DNA of 64,000 nucleotides from Dactylonectria macrodidyma (Eukaryota > Ascomycota > Sordariomycetes > Hypocreales > Nectriaceae), in the NCBI GenBank assembly GCA_020744425.1, contig JAGMUV010000001.1:7068001-7132000 (forward strand). The letters are read 5' to 3'. Shown here one piece after another: positions 54,719-64,000 of this stretch. Both the position numbers and the translations under genes were made by a program. Position 1 is the first letter of the stretch. Each line of letters opens with the position of its first letter. The notes under the pieces are model-generated. The model was not told the DNA's origin, made no database searches, and saw only the letters and a program-made list of their open reading frames with translations.

Positions 54719-55443
54719 GCTGCTGCATGTGCTTCGAGGGAAGAAAGGCGTGTAAAGCAAGAACAGTTCGGCCAAGAGGGCTCTCTCTGAGGGAGTAATG
54801 AAGGCTATGTGACAGGTCTTTGTGGACTTGAAGTCCAATCGGCATATTCCTGATGTCGAAACTGTGAAAGTTTTAGGCCGCGATGCCCTTATCAAGACCG
54901 TTCATTGCACGGAGTTACTCGCAATATCCTGGGAGGCTTTCAAGTTCTATCTTCTGTTCCACCATTTTCCTCGCCACCCCTTAAAGCGACCATTGCTGGG
55001 TATCGAAAGCAAGCCTCAAGTTGGGCTCGCCTGTAATCTTGGCATGGGACCATAGCGAGGAGCAACCCTTACCGTATCAGGACTCCCATGCCGAGTGCCA
55101 TGGGCGGGGTCATGGTTGGCTCGCCATGATTATCTAGATCTGGACAAGTCGATCTGCACGGCCCAAGCAAGCACAGAGCCGAAGTCCAAGGTCCAATCAC
55201 TGAGCTAGAGGGCTTTTCCCCGCATTTCATGATGGGTGCATCGTAGGGTTCTCCACGCTGGCGATGATAACCGATACGTATACTCTGTATCCCGAAAGCT
55301 ATTGAGTTCGCCAAAGTGGTGTATTTAAATGCCACGAGCCTAATTCGTTGACCACTCTTTCTTGTCTGTCAATCATCCTTACTTCATCACAGACCATTCT
55401 TGTCAACATCTGCGGAATAGAGCCCCAACACGTAGCCATCACG
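54719..55443. promoter_or_regulatory. Divergent promoter, permease / Rieske oxygenase
   Basis: 725 bp between divergent cluster-2 genes. TATTTAAAT lies near 55320, about 120 bp before the Rieske ATG. The cluster-1 motif is absent. Confidence 0.5.
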
Positions 55444-56848
55444 ATGTCAGCCATTGCCCAAACTCCGACCCCCCCTTCTGCTCTCAAGGCCAGCGTGCCC
55501 AATGGTGCACAGGCCAGTGGTGGGAAGATAGCATCCGAGATCTTTGAGGGCAATATGCCCGCCTCGTGGTACACCCAGCCAGCTTTCTACGAGTTCGAGC
55601 GCAGAGCAATCTTTTCTAAGCAATGGCTTCTGATGACGCATCGTATCCGCTTTCCGGAGTCCGGCAGTTTTGTCCGCTTCCAAATGGCCGGTTTTGACTT
55701 CTTCATCATCAAGGACAAAAAGAACGAGATTCTCGCCTTTCACAACATCTGCAGACATCGCGCATACCCGATCCTCGAAGACAAAGACGGTAGGGAGGGC
55801 AAGAAGCTCATTCTTAGCTGCGGATACCATGGTAGGTAGCCCCTGGTTTGGTTGAATCTCTGTCCAGTTTGACTTATTCAAATGCAAGGCTGGTCTTATG
55901 GCCTCTCGGGAAACCTGGCCAAAGCCCCAAAGTTTGAGGAGATGGAAGGCTTCAACTCAGAAGATTACAGTCTGTTCAAGATCCACACCCATATTGATAA
56001 GACTGGCTTCATCTGGGTCAATTTGGACGCCTCAGACAACCCCGTTCCGTGGGAAGAGATGAATGGTGGAACGGACGAACAGGAACGCTATGAGGATTTC
56101 GACATTGATAGCTACGTATACGAGAGGACCTGGGCGACAAATGGTCGGTACAACTGGAAACTAGTTGGAGAGAACTACAATGAGGTGAGATTGTCTCGTC
56201 ACCTTTTCTCTGTCAGAATTCTCACGTCCTTCGTAGTGTTATCACTGCACTGCTAGCCACCCAGGCATCAGGAAGATCACTAATCTCGATCGATACGCCG
56301 TGGAACCAAAGAAAGGACGCCTCGAACATAACCCACCCAACAGAGATGACATCAAACCAGAGGACTTCGAGTTCTTTGGGAACGGTGCGTTTACCTACAA
56401 CTACCCCAACAACTCGGTCAACTTTTCGACCCCGTACTTCTTCATCATGCGCGTGATTCCTACGGGTTCAAAGTCGGTCACGACAGAGTATGAAGTATAT
56501 CGGAACCCCGCGTCACCCCGCGAGGCCTTCGACCGTGCGGCCGAGTTCTTCGAGGGCATAGAGTTGGAAGACTACGACCTCATGAACGGTGTTCAACAGA
56601 ACCTGAACAATGGCGTCTTTGTCAACGGCCCGCTCCACGCCTCCCGCGAGAAGGGCATCTTGCACTTCAAGAAGCTCGTGCAGAAGCACTTGAAGGAGCA
56701 TTTTGAGGCAGAATCAGCCGTTGGTGAGGAGATCTGGCCGGCGAGGAGGAACCAGCAGTTATATAAGACAATTGACGAGGAGGAGCAGTTTTGCGCCGGC
56801 GTTTGTGCCTGCAAAGCGGCCAACAACGATGCACCCGCTTGCGGGTAG
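55444..56848 (+). CDS. Rieske non-heme iron oxygenase, choline-monooxygenase/betaine-demethylase type, three exons
   Basis: Exons 55444-55831, 55889-56184 and 56237-56848 give 431 aa, the usual length for the alpha subunit of this class. The Rieske [2Fe-2S] centre is complete: Cys103-Arg-His105 and Cys126-Gly-Tyr-His129, the latter completed by splicing (HGW). The mononuclear-iron region begins NYNECYHCTASHPGI, also made by splicing, supplying two His ligands. The FxxxQW motif near residues 57-61 is typical. These enzymes hydroxylate or N-demethylate quaternary amines such as choline, glycine betaine, stachydrine or carnitine with a separate reductase; no dedicated reductase gene is seen here. 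A Cys-rich tail (CAGVCACKAANND) is present. It is divergent from the permease. The substrate is inferred only to class. Confidence 0.9.
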
Positions 56849-57068
56849 TGTTGGGTATTTGAGTTGACCAGAGCACGAGGTTACGGATGCTTTGAAGGAT
56901 CCTGATATGTTTCAGTGATTTATATTTAGGAAATTGAAAGTTATTGGACAAATTGTGGTTCGCCCACAAACAGATATGATCTGTCCTAATTCTCAGACCC
57001 CCGTTACCCTCTGCACTAAAAGCAGTACTACGAGGCGGTATGTGACATTCAGAATCGTATTGGGTCTG

Positions 57069-57294
57069 TGTTGCATCGGATAGGAAGGGTTCATTGTGAT
57101 GTGAATAGAAGCTCTTGATTTCTAGCTATTTGAAGGGCCTAAATCAGCCCTTATATACATGAAGGAAAAGACGGTCTCGTGACCTAAGTCAGGGATCCGA
57201 GCCTTCAGGGGCTCGAGCCTGTGGCCTGTCATGAGGGCACAAAAAAGCAAACATGATCCTAGAGTCTGATGAGAGTCTGATGATAGTTGTGACA
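57069..57294 (-). mobile_element. Solo LTR with target duplication GTCTG
   Basis: 226 bp from TGTTGCATCGG to TTGTGACA, flanked on both sides by GTCTG (57064-57068, 57295-57299). It is the same family as the solo LTR interrupted at 31713/37940 and shows that one uninterrupted, including the single AAAAG into which the Copia element inserted. It carries an 11-bp duplication (GAGTCTGATGA-like) near the right end. Its termini resemble those of the Copia LTR, so the two families are related. Confidence 0.9.
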
Positions 57295-59832
57295 GTCTGT
57301 TACAGCAAAATGCTGGGGAAATGGTGTTGAAACGTTTTATGAGTAAATCAATCCTTAACAGCCTCAGAAACAAAATCATCATTAACTTCTATAATGGAGG
57401 AGGATCTCTCAAGTATTGATGTATTCTTTGTTACCGGACACCTCTAACCGTTCCGCTATAGGGCAAAAGATTGCGCATCGATCACAATTATACCAATCAA
57501 CGAGGTGCACCAGCTGTTTATCAAGTGTCCAGGGAACTAGGCCGTGACATCATTGCACCTGGTTATCAAGACGTTGTGGTATACAGGTGGTTCTCTGCCT
57601 TGAAGCCCTGGCTACCTTGGCTATAAAACACTCTAAACCACTTGGACATTTTGAACTTCGCGTATAGCTCAGATAGACAATCAGAGTTCCATGCCAATGA
57701 ACATTTTGGAAGTCCAGACGTAGAATAACGCAGTCAGTCGCAACATGATATGTGGTCCTTAAAAATGGCAGAGCGGCAGAGTTACCATGTCTCTGCAGTT
57801 AGGGATTACTTTCATAGCGTTCACCTGCCAATTTGTTCTCATCATCGCCTCCCATCAATCATCGAAAGTCTCCGTGGCAGTCAATACAGTAGGATTTAGC
57901 CAACTTAACTCCAAGCCAAAATACATTATTCTTAACCTTAATTAGCCTGTGATAGAAATCTCGACAACAAGCGAAGCTATAAAGTGCGATATCACAGTAA
58001 TTCCATTCTCTGAACGGTTGAAAATCAATGCCTTGGTCTTAAGACAGGCGGCGGATGCTATCACTCACATTTTCACGGCGAATATCATCTTCATCAAGAA
58101 GCTATGGTTGTCATATGCATTAAGCGCCTCAACGGATCTCAGTGGAGAACTCATAGCTACCTTTAAAAGTGACATACATGTGAATCTAGGTGTAAATACT
58201 TAATTAGGCAATTTGAGGTTCTTGATGCCACATGTTGATCTTTATTGTGATAGGGGCCATGGAGAGCGAGGTACGCCGTGGAGGCTACCGACAATCGATG
58301 GAACATTTTATTATATTTAGCCTCTCTCTCCCAAACTCATTGTGAGCCTACAGCTTCTTCAAATTCCCACTCAACAGAAGCAGTTTTAGAGCTTGGCGTA
58401 TTATGCTACATTTGCACTTCAGTAGACGATCGCCATGTTCAAGTTCATCGTACACTATGCATATCATCGTCACACGGGTGGCCGAGGGGATGCATAACCC
58501 GATTACTGTCTGAGTGGCGGGGGCCACAATGTGCGTCTCATTATCGTCGGTTGCCCTCTTTAGGAGAGTTGTGGCTGATTCAGTGAGACACGAGGTCAAA
58601 GAGATATGAGGGAGGGGTCCGATTGGTTATTCTAAATGCGGGGTAGTATTTCGCATGGTCACAGAAGCTTGCTTCAGTGGGAACATCCAGGCGAACTCTC
58701 AAGGATAAAGGAGCAGGGATTTTTAATTAGCCCCGATTCAGTAATTCATAACGAGCGATAGTTACGGCACATTCGATCAGGTTGACAGGGATGATCAAGG
58801 ATGCCTCCGGGCCCCTCTTTTCTCAAAATGGGTTTTCTAGGCATCTGTCCAAGGCTAGGGTATCTGTATATCAGAGGCTTATGCAAATTCAGGTCTTATG
58901 CCGCCACATGAAAGGTCAATCCCACACCAGCAAATCATCAAAAAAGCAGAAGATAACCGGATGACTATCACCGTTAGGGAAACTCACAACAATCGCCTTC
59001 CTAGCTATCACTGAATACGCCCCGCCTCCGGATGGCTTTGCCTGCTTTGTACAGGCAACTAAACCAAACTAACAACATTCAAACATACCGATTGGACGCT
59101 ACAGCATCGACACGGGGTACTCGGGTCAAAATTTATTCTTTCCAGATAGGCGAAATGGTGTCGGTGCTTCCTTGGCAATGTATCGCATTCTACCCACACT
59201 TTACAGGAGCACGAGGTCCAACGCAGCTCGCTGCGTTTAGGGCAACATTCCCGGTAGAAACTGTCGAGAAGCTTTTTACCGAGGCTACATTATTTCTCAC
59301 CCTCGACTTTACAAGTCAGGAACCCCCTAATTGACCGGCGATACCCGTTCAGATCTTGCTAGGTCGGATAGGCAACATAAAGTCACGATGATAATGAGAG
59401 AGCGTTGTAAAAATGACATTCTTGAGTCAGCGGCTGGGGCCGTAATAGAAATACGTGATGCTTTTTTAAGACAACCTGTTTGGTAGCGATGCACCGGTCA
59501 GGAGTGGAACCGCCCCCGAGCTTTGAGAATGTGTTATCCCAGGCTCAATTCTCCCTAAGACTATCGTGCTCTGAGAGCTTAAATTCCTTGACACGAGGGC
59601 AGCAGAGGTCAATCAAGGATAAACGTTTTATTTCAAATAAATGATAATGTGGCAAGTTTAAATCATGAGGCAGGTTATTATCATCGTGCGCCCTCTTGAG
59701 TGTTTGGGCAATGGGGCCCTCGACCAGTGCATTTCGCTCCAATCACTACCACTGGAAGGATCCGTGCATATGCTGTTACTTGCCCATGAAAGCTTCCCGG
59801 CGAAATATCTTAGTGAATCCTTGATCGCATTC
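57295..59832. other. Intergenic, no supported gene
   Basis: About 2.5 kb. Open frames at 57949-58203, 58278-58586 and 59032-59334 (all plus) were examined and show no domain, motif or plausible splice partner. No RNA gene was recognised. Confidence 0.45.
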
Positions 59833-61518
59833 CTAGATAGAGAACCCAAGCTTCTTCCGCCAGCGCTCCTCCCATCCGGGGTAGAACGGCGATTCTCGTA
59901 GAGTTTCCTCCTCCCAATCAGGGACAATCGCACCACTCTTGATCTGGTCGCTCTTCCATTCTTGCAAAGAATCGAGTACTGTTTTCCGGATATGCTCGTG
60001 AACCTTGGGCCCTGTGAGGTGAGGTTTTCCCTCTGTGATTTGCTTGTACATCAAGGACGGGACATAAGGCTCGTCGCGTAATTCTGTCATGGGGGTGAAA
60101 ATAGCCTTGAAGTTGAACACAATGGCCCCGGAAATTGGGAGCCGGCGTAGTGTCTGCCAATCAACGCGAAGGTAGCACTGATCAATGGTAACATCCTCGC
60201 CTTGGTGGCGAGTCCCGCTGTTAGCTTTGTATTCTTCCGGGGTGACGAACAACGGCTTCCAGTCTTCCACAAACCATGCGCCTCGCTGGATGGGTTTGTT
60301 CGTAGGTAACTTTGAGAAATAGCTGTTGAAAGAAATAATCATTAGCTCTGGATTCTTGGTACCCGGTTCAAATGGTCGACAATTGCTGACGCCCCTCGCC
60401 GTGGATGGAACTCACCGATCCATTGACTTTGCCATCTTTTCTTCATAATCATTGACTTCGGTATGGATCGCTCTCAACTGCCTGTCGAAGTGCGTCCCAA
60501 AAGTCCAACCGATCGAAGAACATATAAAGCCCGCTTTGAGATAGTACATGCCGTCAGTCTCATCGCGCAACATGATAGCGAAATCTTCAGGTACATGTTC
60601 GAAGAGCACATGCAGTGGATGTGAAGACGTCAGGTCTGTCGTGGTCCCCAGCAAGTGGTTTTCGAAAACAGTATTGGAGTTGCTCAGTGAGAAGCAGTGA
60701 GGGTAACGAATGCAGAGGTACTGAAGCACAATCTCCATCAGCTCTCGACACGCCAACTCGGAGCCCGGACCGTAGTTTAACACGCCGGTACCATGTTCCG
60801 TCAATAAATCTTTGCGCTGCTTCAACATGTCAAAGTAATTATTTTCCAACTCGATCCAGTAGTCTGGCTCAAGTTTCGACAAGGCTTGTTATCAAATCAG
60901 TTATTAGCAAGACTGGATGCACATCAACGCGGCCAATTTTTACTCACACATGGTTTGATGATAGGCCCATCTGAAAGGACGAAATGGTCGGAATATTGCG
61001 CTTTTGACATCGAATTGAGGGCAAGGTTTTGGATGAGGGACCCCAGAAAGAACCGAGAAATCTGGGAAGTGTCCTAGAGCTCTGATCTCTGCTGTCGAGA
61101 ACCCGGTGGGAGTGTACTGGCCATCTTTGTTCAAATCCTGCTTGCTTGAGCTCGAAAGCTGCGATGTTCGAAGTACTAATGTAGTCGGGTTGACACTGGC
61201 TAGAACCTTTTGCAGTTTACTGGCCGAAGGATCTTTGCTGGACAGGATATCATCCCGAGGTGACGGGGGAAAAGTAGCCACGAAATCTTGTGTGGGTACT
61301 TGAGCCTTCTGTTTTCGACTCCAGAAGTGAGCTAGCTTCTTGTACACAATATCTCTCCAGCCAATCAGCCGTTTGAGTGCAGATATTTTGATAGCGAGAT
61401 GGAGGACAGACCAGAAGACAAATAAGGCCAAGGAAAGGATGTAGAATTGTCCGAGCAGGAGACCATACGATGCCCTGAATTGGCCGAATGCCTTCCTCGC
61501 AAGTTCAGATAGCATCAT
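59833..61518 (-). CDS. DUF3445 protein (HRQ family; heme-dependent oxidative N-demethylase-like), three exons
   Basis: Exons 61518-60948, 60884-60416 and 60322-59833, with introns of 63 and 93 nt, give 509 aa. There is an N-terminal membrane anchor (about residues 20-44, LLLGQFYILSLALFVFWSVLHLAI) and a low-complexity linker. The DUF3445 domain (PF11927) follows: HFPDFSVLSGVPHPKPC near 151, SKLEPDYWIELENNYF, GPGSELACRELMEIVLQYLCIRYP, VPEDFAIMLRD and the late block YLRVDWQTLRRLPISGAIVFNFKAIFTPM. A bacterial homologue is a heme enzyme that oxidatively demethylates dimethylamine. Fungal members are usually left as unknown or named HRQ. The anchor suggests ER membrane. Proximity to the Rieske, DAO and SSADH genes supports an N-demethylation role, by inference. 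Confidence 0.82.
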
Positions 61519-62338
61519 AAATGGTTCCGTGTTGTTTATTGGGGTTTGTTTTGTTTGAAATTAGAACCCAGGCAAGTCTTGTCATTCCTTTCAAGTACCA
61601 ACTATACATCTTCGTAACCCAGCATTCCAGCTCAAGTTCATCCGAGGGATCCATAAAATCGAACCAATCAACGGCACCTCGCGATAGTTTACTCTTTCGG
61701 GATAAGACTCTAACAGTGTCCCCTTCATTAGCCAGTTTCTCGGCATTTCTAGTGTATTGAGACCACTGTCAGTCTCTAGGGTGGCGTACTACAACGGCTC
61801 AACTTCCCATCCTGGGAAACAAGCTGAGGGCTTTCTGTTTATGGTAATTCCCGAGGGGACATTTCAGCGAATGTTTTTATCACGGTGGAATGATTACGGC
61901 TGGAAGGCCCCCAGGTGATTCAGCCATACACTCCGTGACGGGACCTGCTTATTCCTCAGCATGGAGCCAATGATTTCAACGGGCGCAGATCGTCCGAAGT
62001 AGCTGATACGGTCTCTCCAGTGGATTGGTTAACGAAATTTGTGGTTCTGCGAGGGTGTATAAAGACGTGGAAGAGAATCACCATATGGAGGTGAAGGAGA
62101 TTCGGAGAACATTGAACGATGGGCGAGTGGCAGCGACTCAATACACTGATTTGCATCTCGTTATTAGAACCAATATTTTCAAGTACGGAGAAGCAGCAGA
62201 ATCACACAATCATCTAGTCCAAGCAGGATGACCATTAGGAAGGCTATGGCTAGAGATCCAATAGGATGACATGGACAAATGTGTTCATTCTTAGACTGAG
62301 AAGCTTGAAGATGTAGAGATGATTGTTGCGGCTGGACT
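61519..62338. promoter_or_regulatory. Upstream region of the DUF3445 gene
   Basis: 820 bp between the DUF3445 start and the end of the upstream transcription factor, which runs in the same direction. No gene or repeat recognised; short frames only. Confidence 0.45.
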
Positions 62339-64000
62339 TCAGCCGATTATTGTGACCGTTCCCATCGATTGCAAGACGTCCATCCAGAAAACGTCGACGC
62401 CGACATCCAGACGTTTGAAAATTTCCAAAACCACAGACTTGACATAATTGATGGGTGCAGAAAGATTAGACCAAGAAAGGAATGTAAGTCGTTTCAGAAC
62501 AAATTGACGAGCTTCAAGTATATCTTGTCCGTCGTTCTCGGGATTTCTAGACAATGATGTCGCTGCTACCAGCAGCAGTAGCGCTTGAACGCAAGAGGTT
62601 CCCGAGCTCGTCTGGATCTGCTCAAGCCGAATGATGACACTTCGGCCAAGGAATTTGAGCCATTCCTCTATTCCATCGTCGGACCGCAGGATTGACGTCC
62701 ACGTTCCGGCTTGGCCCTCGGCCCATGAGGACTGCTTGGATCGATCAAGGTCTGTTGAGTGCTTCAACCACTGGACCCTCTTGCGCCGCACGTTGGCAAA
62801 GATGCAGTAGAGTTGATAAAGGTTAGCGAACATATAAGCCTCTGCGAGGAGCAAATGATGAATGGCGGGGGTATTTTCGTCGCCAATGCTACTGATATTA
62901 TGGAGGCTGGGAATATGGCAAGCCCAAATCGCGTCATCCAAGGCTTGGATTGCATCTGAAAAGTGACCAGGGTTATACGAACTCGGACCAGAGATGAGGC
63001 CGAAAGAACGCAGGGCGCGGATCTGTCGTGCAACACGAGTAAATAGGGCTTGCGGCTCCGAAGCGACACCAGTCCAAGGATGCGGCTTGATGAGTGATAA
63101 ATTGGCCGGCGCTGGCTTTTGGCCCTGCATCGGCAGCTCGGCTTGGGGAGATTCCACTTTTGAGTAATCATGCGAGGCAGCATTGTCGTTCACAGCGCAT
63201 GATACCATCTCCCAATAAATAAGTGCGTTTTTGAAGAAGCCCATAGTAAGACAGCCATCGGAGTAGTCGACTTTATCGTTGAGAACCGCCTGCTGCACTG
63301 CCGCCAGGTGGACAATACCGAGGTCTCTGATATCGAACCAGGGCGAGCTGATACCCAGCAAGAGTACAACGAAGATAAGCTCTGTGTTCCAGCTAGAAGC
63401 TCTAGTTATATCAGCATGGAGGGCTTTGAGTGCCATCGACCGGGACTCAAAAGCTTGAGCCTTCATCTCAGGTCTCAACCAGACCAGCTTGGCCGCTGCC
63501 ATACTCTGTAAAGTATGGAACATCAACGTAGAATGTTGCCATTTCTGGCTCACGAATGTCCGAAAAACATTCTGCTCAGAGTCAAATGTTGACAAGATCG
63601 GGCAAACGACGTTAAAGTAGACTGCCACAAGCTCACTTGGCCGGTCGTTGGGTTGGGTGACCAGAGATGACTGAAAGTTCTCCTCTCGCTCTCTGAGTCC
63701 AAACGAGGCCGCAGAACTATATGTGGTGAGTTGCGGCTGCGGGTATGAGCTAGCAATTTTGAAAGGCTCGACTGGTGTGTTGGACAGGAGACTATCGTCG
63801 TGAACCTCTCTTTCGGGATTGGTTTCGTGTGGGGAATGAACAGGGCTTGCGTCGGAAAGCTCGGGTATTGGTGATTGCTTATTGCCGAATGGCGATACTG
63901 TGTCATCCGTGTCCATGAAAGCATCCAAGAGCTGCTCGACGGAGAATGACCCCATGTCATTGCGGCTGGCGAAGGTACAGGAGAGCATGTCACCAAATCC
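62339..64000 (-). CDS. Fungal-specific transcription factor, C-terminal part (cut by right edge)
   Basis: An open frame of about 550 codons runs from the edge to the stop at 62339. The visible part lacks a DNA-binding domain; an N-terminal Zn2Cys6 or C2H2 motif would lie beyond 64000 or in an exon not seen. An acidic, Pro/Ser-rich stretch (residues 20-60) precedes a long helical domain: SELVAVYFNVVCPILSTFDSEQNVFRTFVSQKW, HTLQSMAAAKL, LLLGISSPWFD, LLLAEAYMFANLYQLYCIF. This is the pattern of the fungal_trans_2 (PF11951) family. Met 63988 may be internal, as the frame continues upstream. It may regulate the DUF3445 gene or cluster 2; position is the only evidence. Confidence 0.75.
   Translation of the reverse strand, partial: GFGDMLSCTFASRNDMGSFSVEQLLDAFMDTDDTVSPFGNKQSPIPELSDASPVHSPHETNPEREVHDDSLLSNTPVEPFKIASSYPQPQLTTYSSAASFGLREREENFQSSLVTQPNDRPSELVAVYFNVVCPILSTFDSEQNVFRTFVSQKWQHSTLMFHTLQSMAAAKLVWLRPEMKAQAFESRSMALKALHADITRASSWNTELIFVVLLLGISSPWFDIRDLGIVHLAAVQQAVLNDKVDYSDGCLTMGFFKNALIYWEMVSCAVNDNAASHDYSKVESPQAELPMQGQKPAPANLSLIKPHPWTGVASEPQALFTRVARQIRALRSFGLISGPSSYNPGHFSDAIQALDDAIWACHIPSLHNISSIGDENTPAIHHLLLAEAYMFANLYQLYCIFANVRRKRVQWLKHSTDLDRSKQSSWAEGQAGTWTSILRSDDGIEEWLKFLGRSVIIRLEQIQTSSGTSCVQALLLLVAATSLSRNPENDGQDILEARQFVLKRLTFLSWSNLSAPINYVKSVVLEIFKRLDVGVDVFWMDVLQSMGTVTIIG

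Noticed and set aside
57949..59334. Open frames of 84-102 codons downstream of the solo LTR
   Set aside because: No domain, no splice partners and no conserved motif.
1..64000. CRISPR arrays, bacterial operons, or a PKS/NRPS cluster
   Set aside because: The window is fungal; no spaced repeats of CRISPR type and no backbone synthase were seen.

Overview
The window reads as nuclear DNA of a filamentous ascomycete (Pezizomycotina). Protein genes carry short GT-AG introns of about 50-100 nt, many with a CTRAY-like branch site. The gene families are typical of such fungi: HET-domain proteins, Zn2Cys6 regulators, a CYP505-type fused P450 and fungal GABA-type permeases. A Copia retrotransposon carries the all-transition decay expected of repeat-induced point mutation (RIP). 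The species cannot be named from the sequence. No PKS, NRPS or terpene backbone enzyme is present, so the enzyme clusters look catabolic rather than biosynthetic.

Layout. 0-2.7 kb: a maltose-use pair, an MFS sugar transporter cut by the left edge and a divergent GH13 alpha-glucosidase. 4.1-8.0 kb: a HET-domain gene whose last intron holds three GC-rich hairpins, then a decayed C2H2 gene. 10-31 kb: cluster 1, made of a fused CYP505 P450-reductase (two in-frame TAG codons), a CocE/NonD-type hydrolase, a Baeyer-Villiger monooxygenase, a class-III aminotransferase pseudogene, a GABA-type permease, an EutQ-like cupin, a Zn2Cys6 regulator, an ornithine-aminotransferase-like enzyme and a berberine-bridge-type FAD oxidase. 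Every promoter region of this cluster carries a shared motif, GCGCTTAGAT or a close variant; the exact 9-mer core CGCTTAGAT occurs nine times here and I found it nowhere else in the window.

31.7-37.9 kb: a 6,008-bp Copia element inserted, with target duplication AAAAG, into an older solo LTR. An uninterrupted copy of that LTR at 57.1 kb shows the empty site. 39-42.4 kb: decaying genes, namely an MFS 3' fragment abutting a 5'-truncated metallo-beta-lactamase, and an NmrA-like gene with a one-base frameshift. 43-45.5 kb: a second HET gene.

45.7-61.5 kb: cluster 2, made of a succinate-semialdehyde dehydrogenase, an FAD-dependent amine/amino-acid oxidase, an SDR, a second GABA-type permease, a Rieske oxygenase of the choline-monooxygenase type and a DUF3445 (heme-dependent oxidative N-demethylase-like) protein. 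A fungal transcription factor runs off the right edge. Together these suggest uptake of a small N-methylated amine or betaine, stepwise oxidative N-demethylation, deamination to an aldehyde and oxidation of that aldehyde to a dicarboxylate. The substrate is inference. Gene models below were joined by hand at splice sites, and reading-frame phase was checked at each junction.
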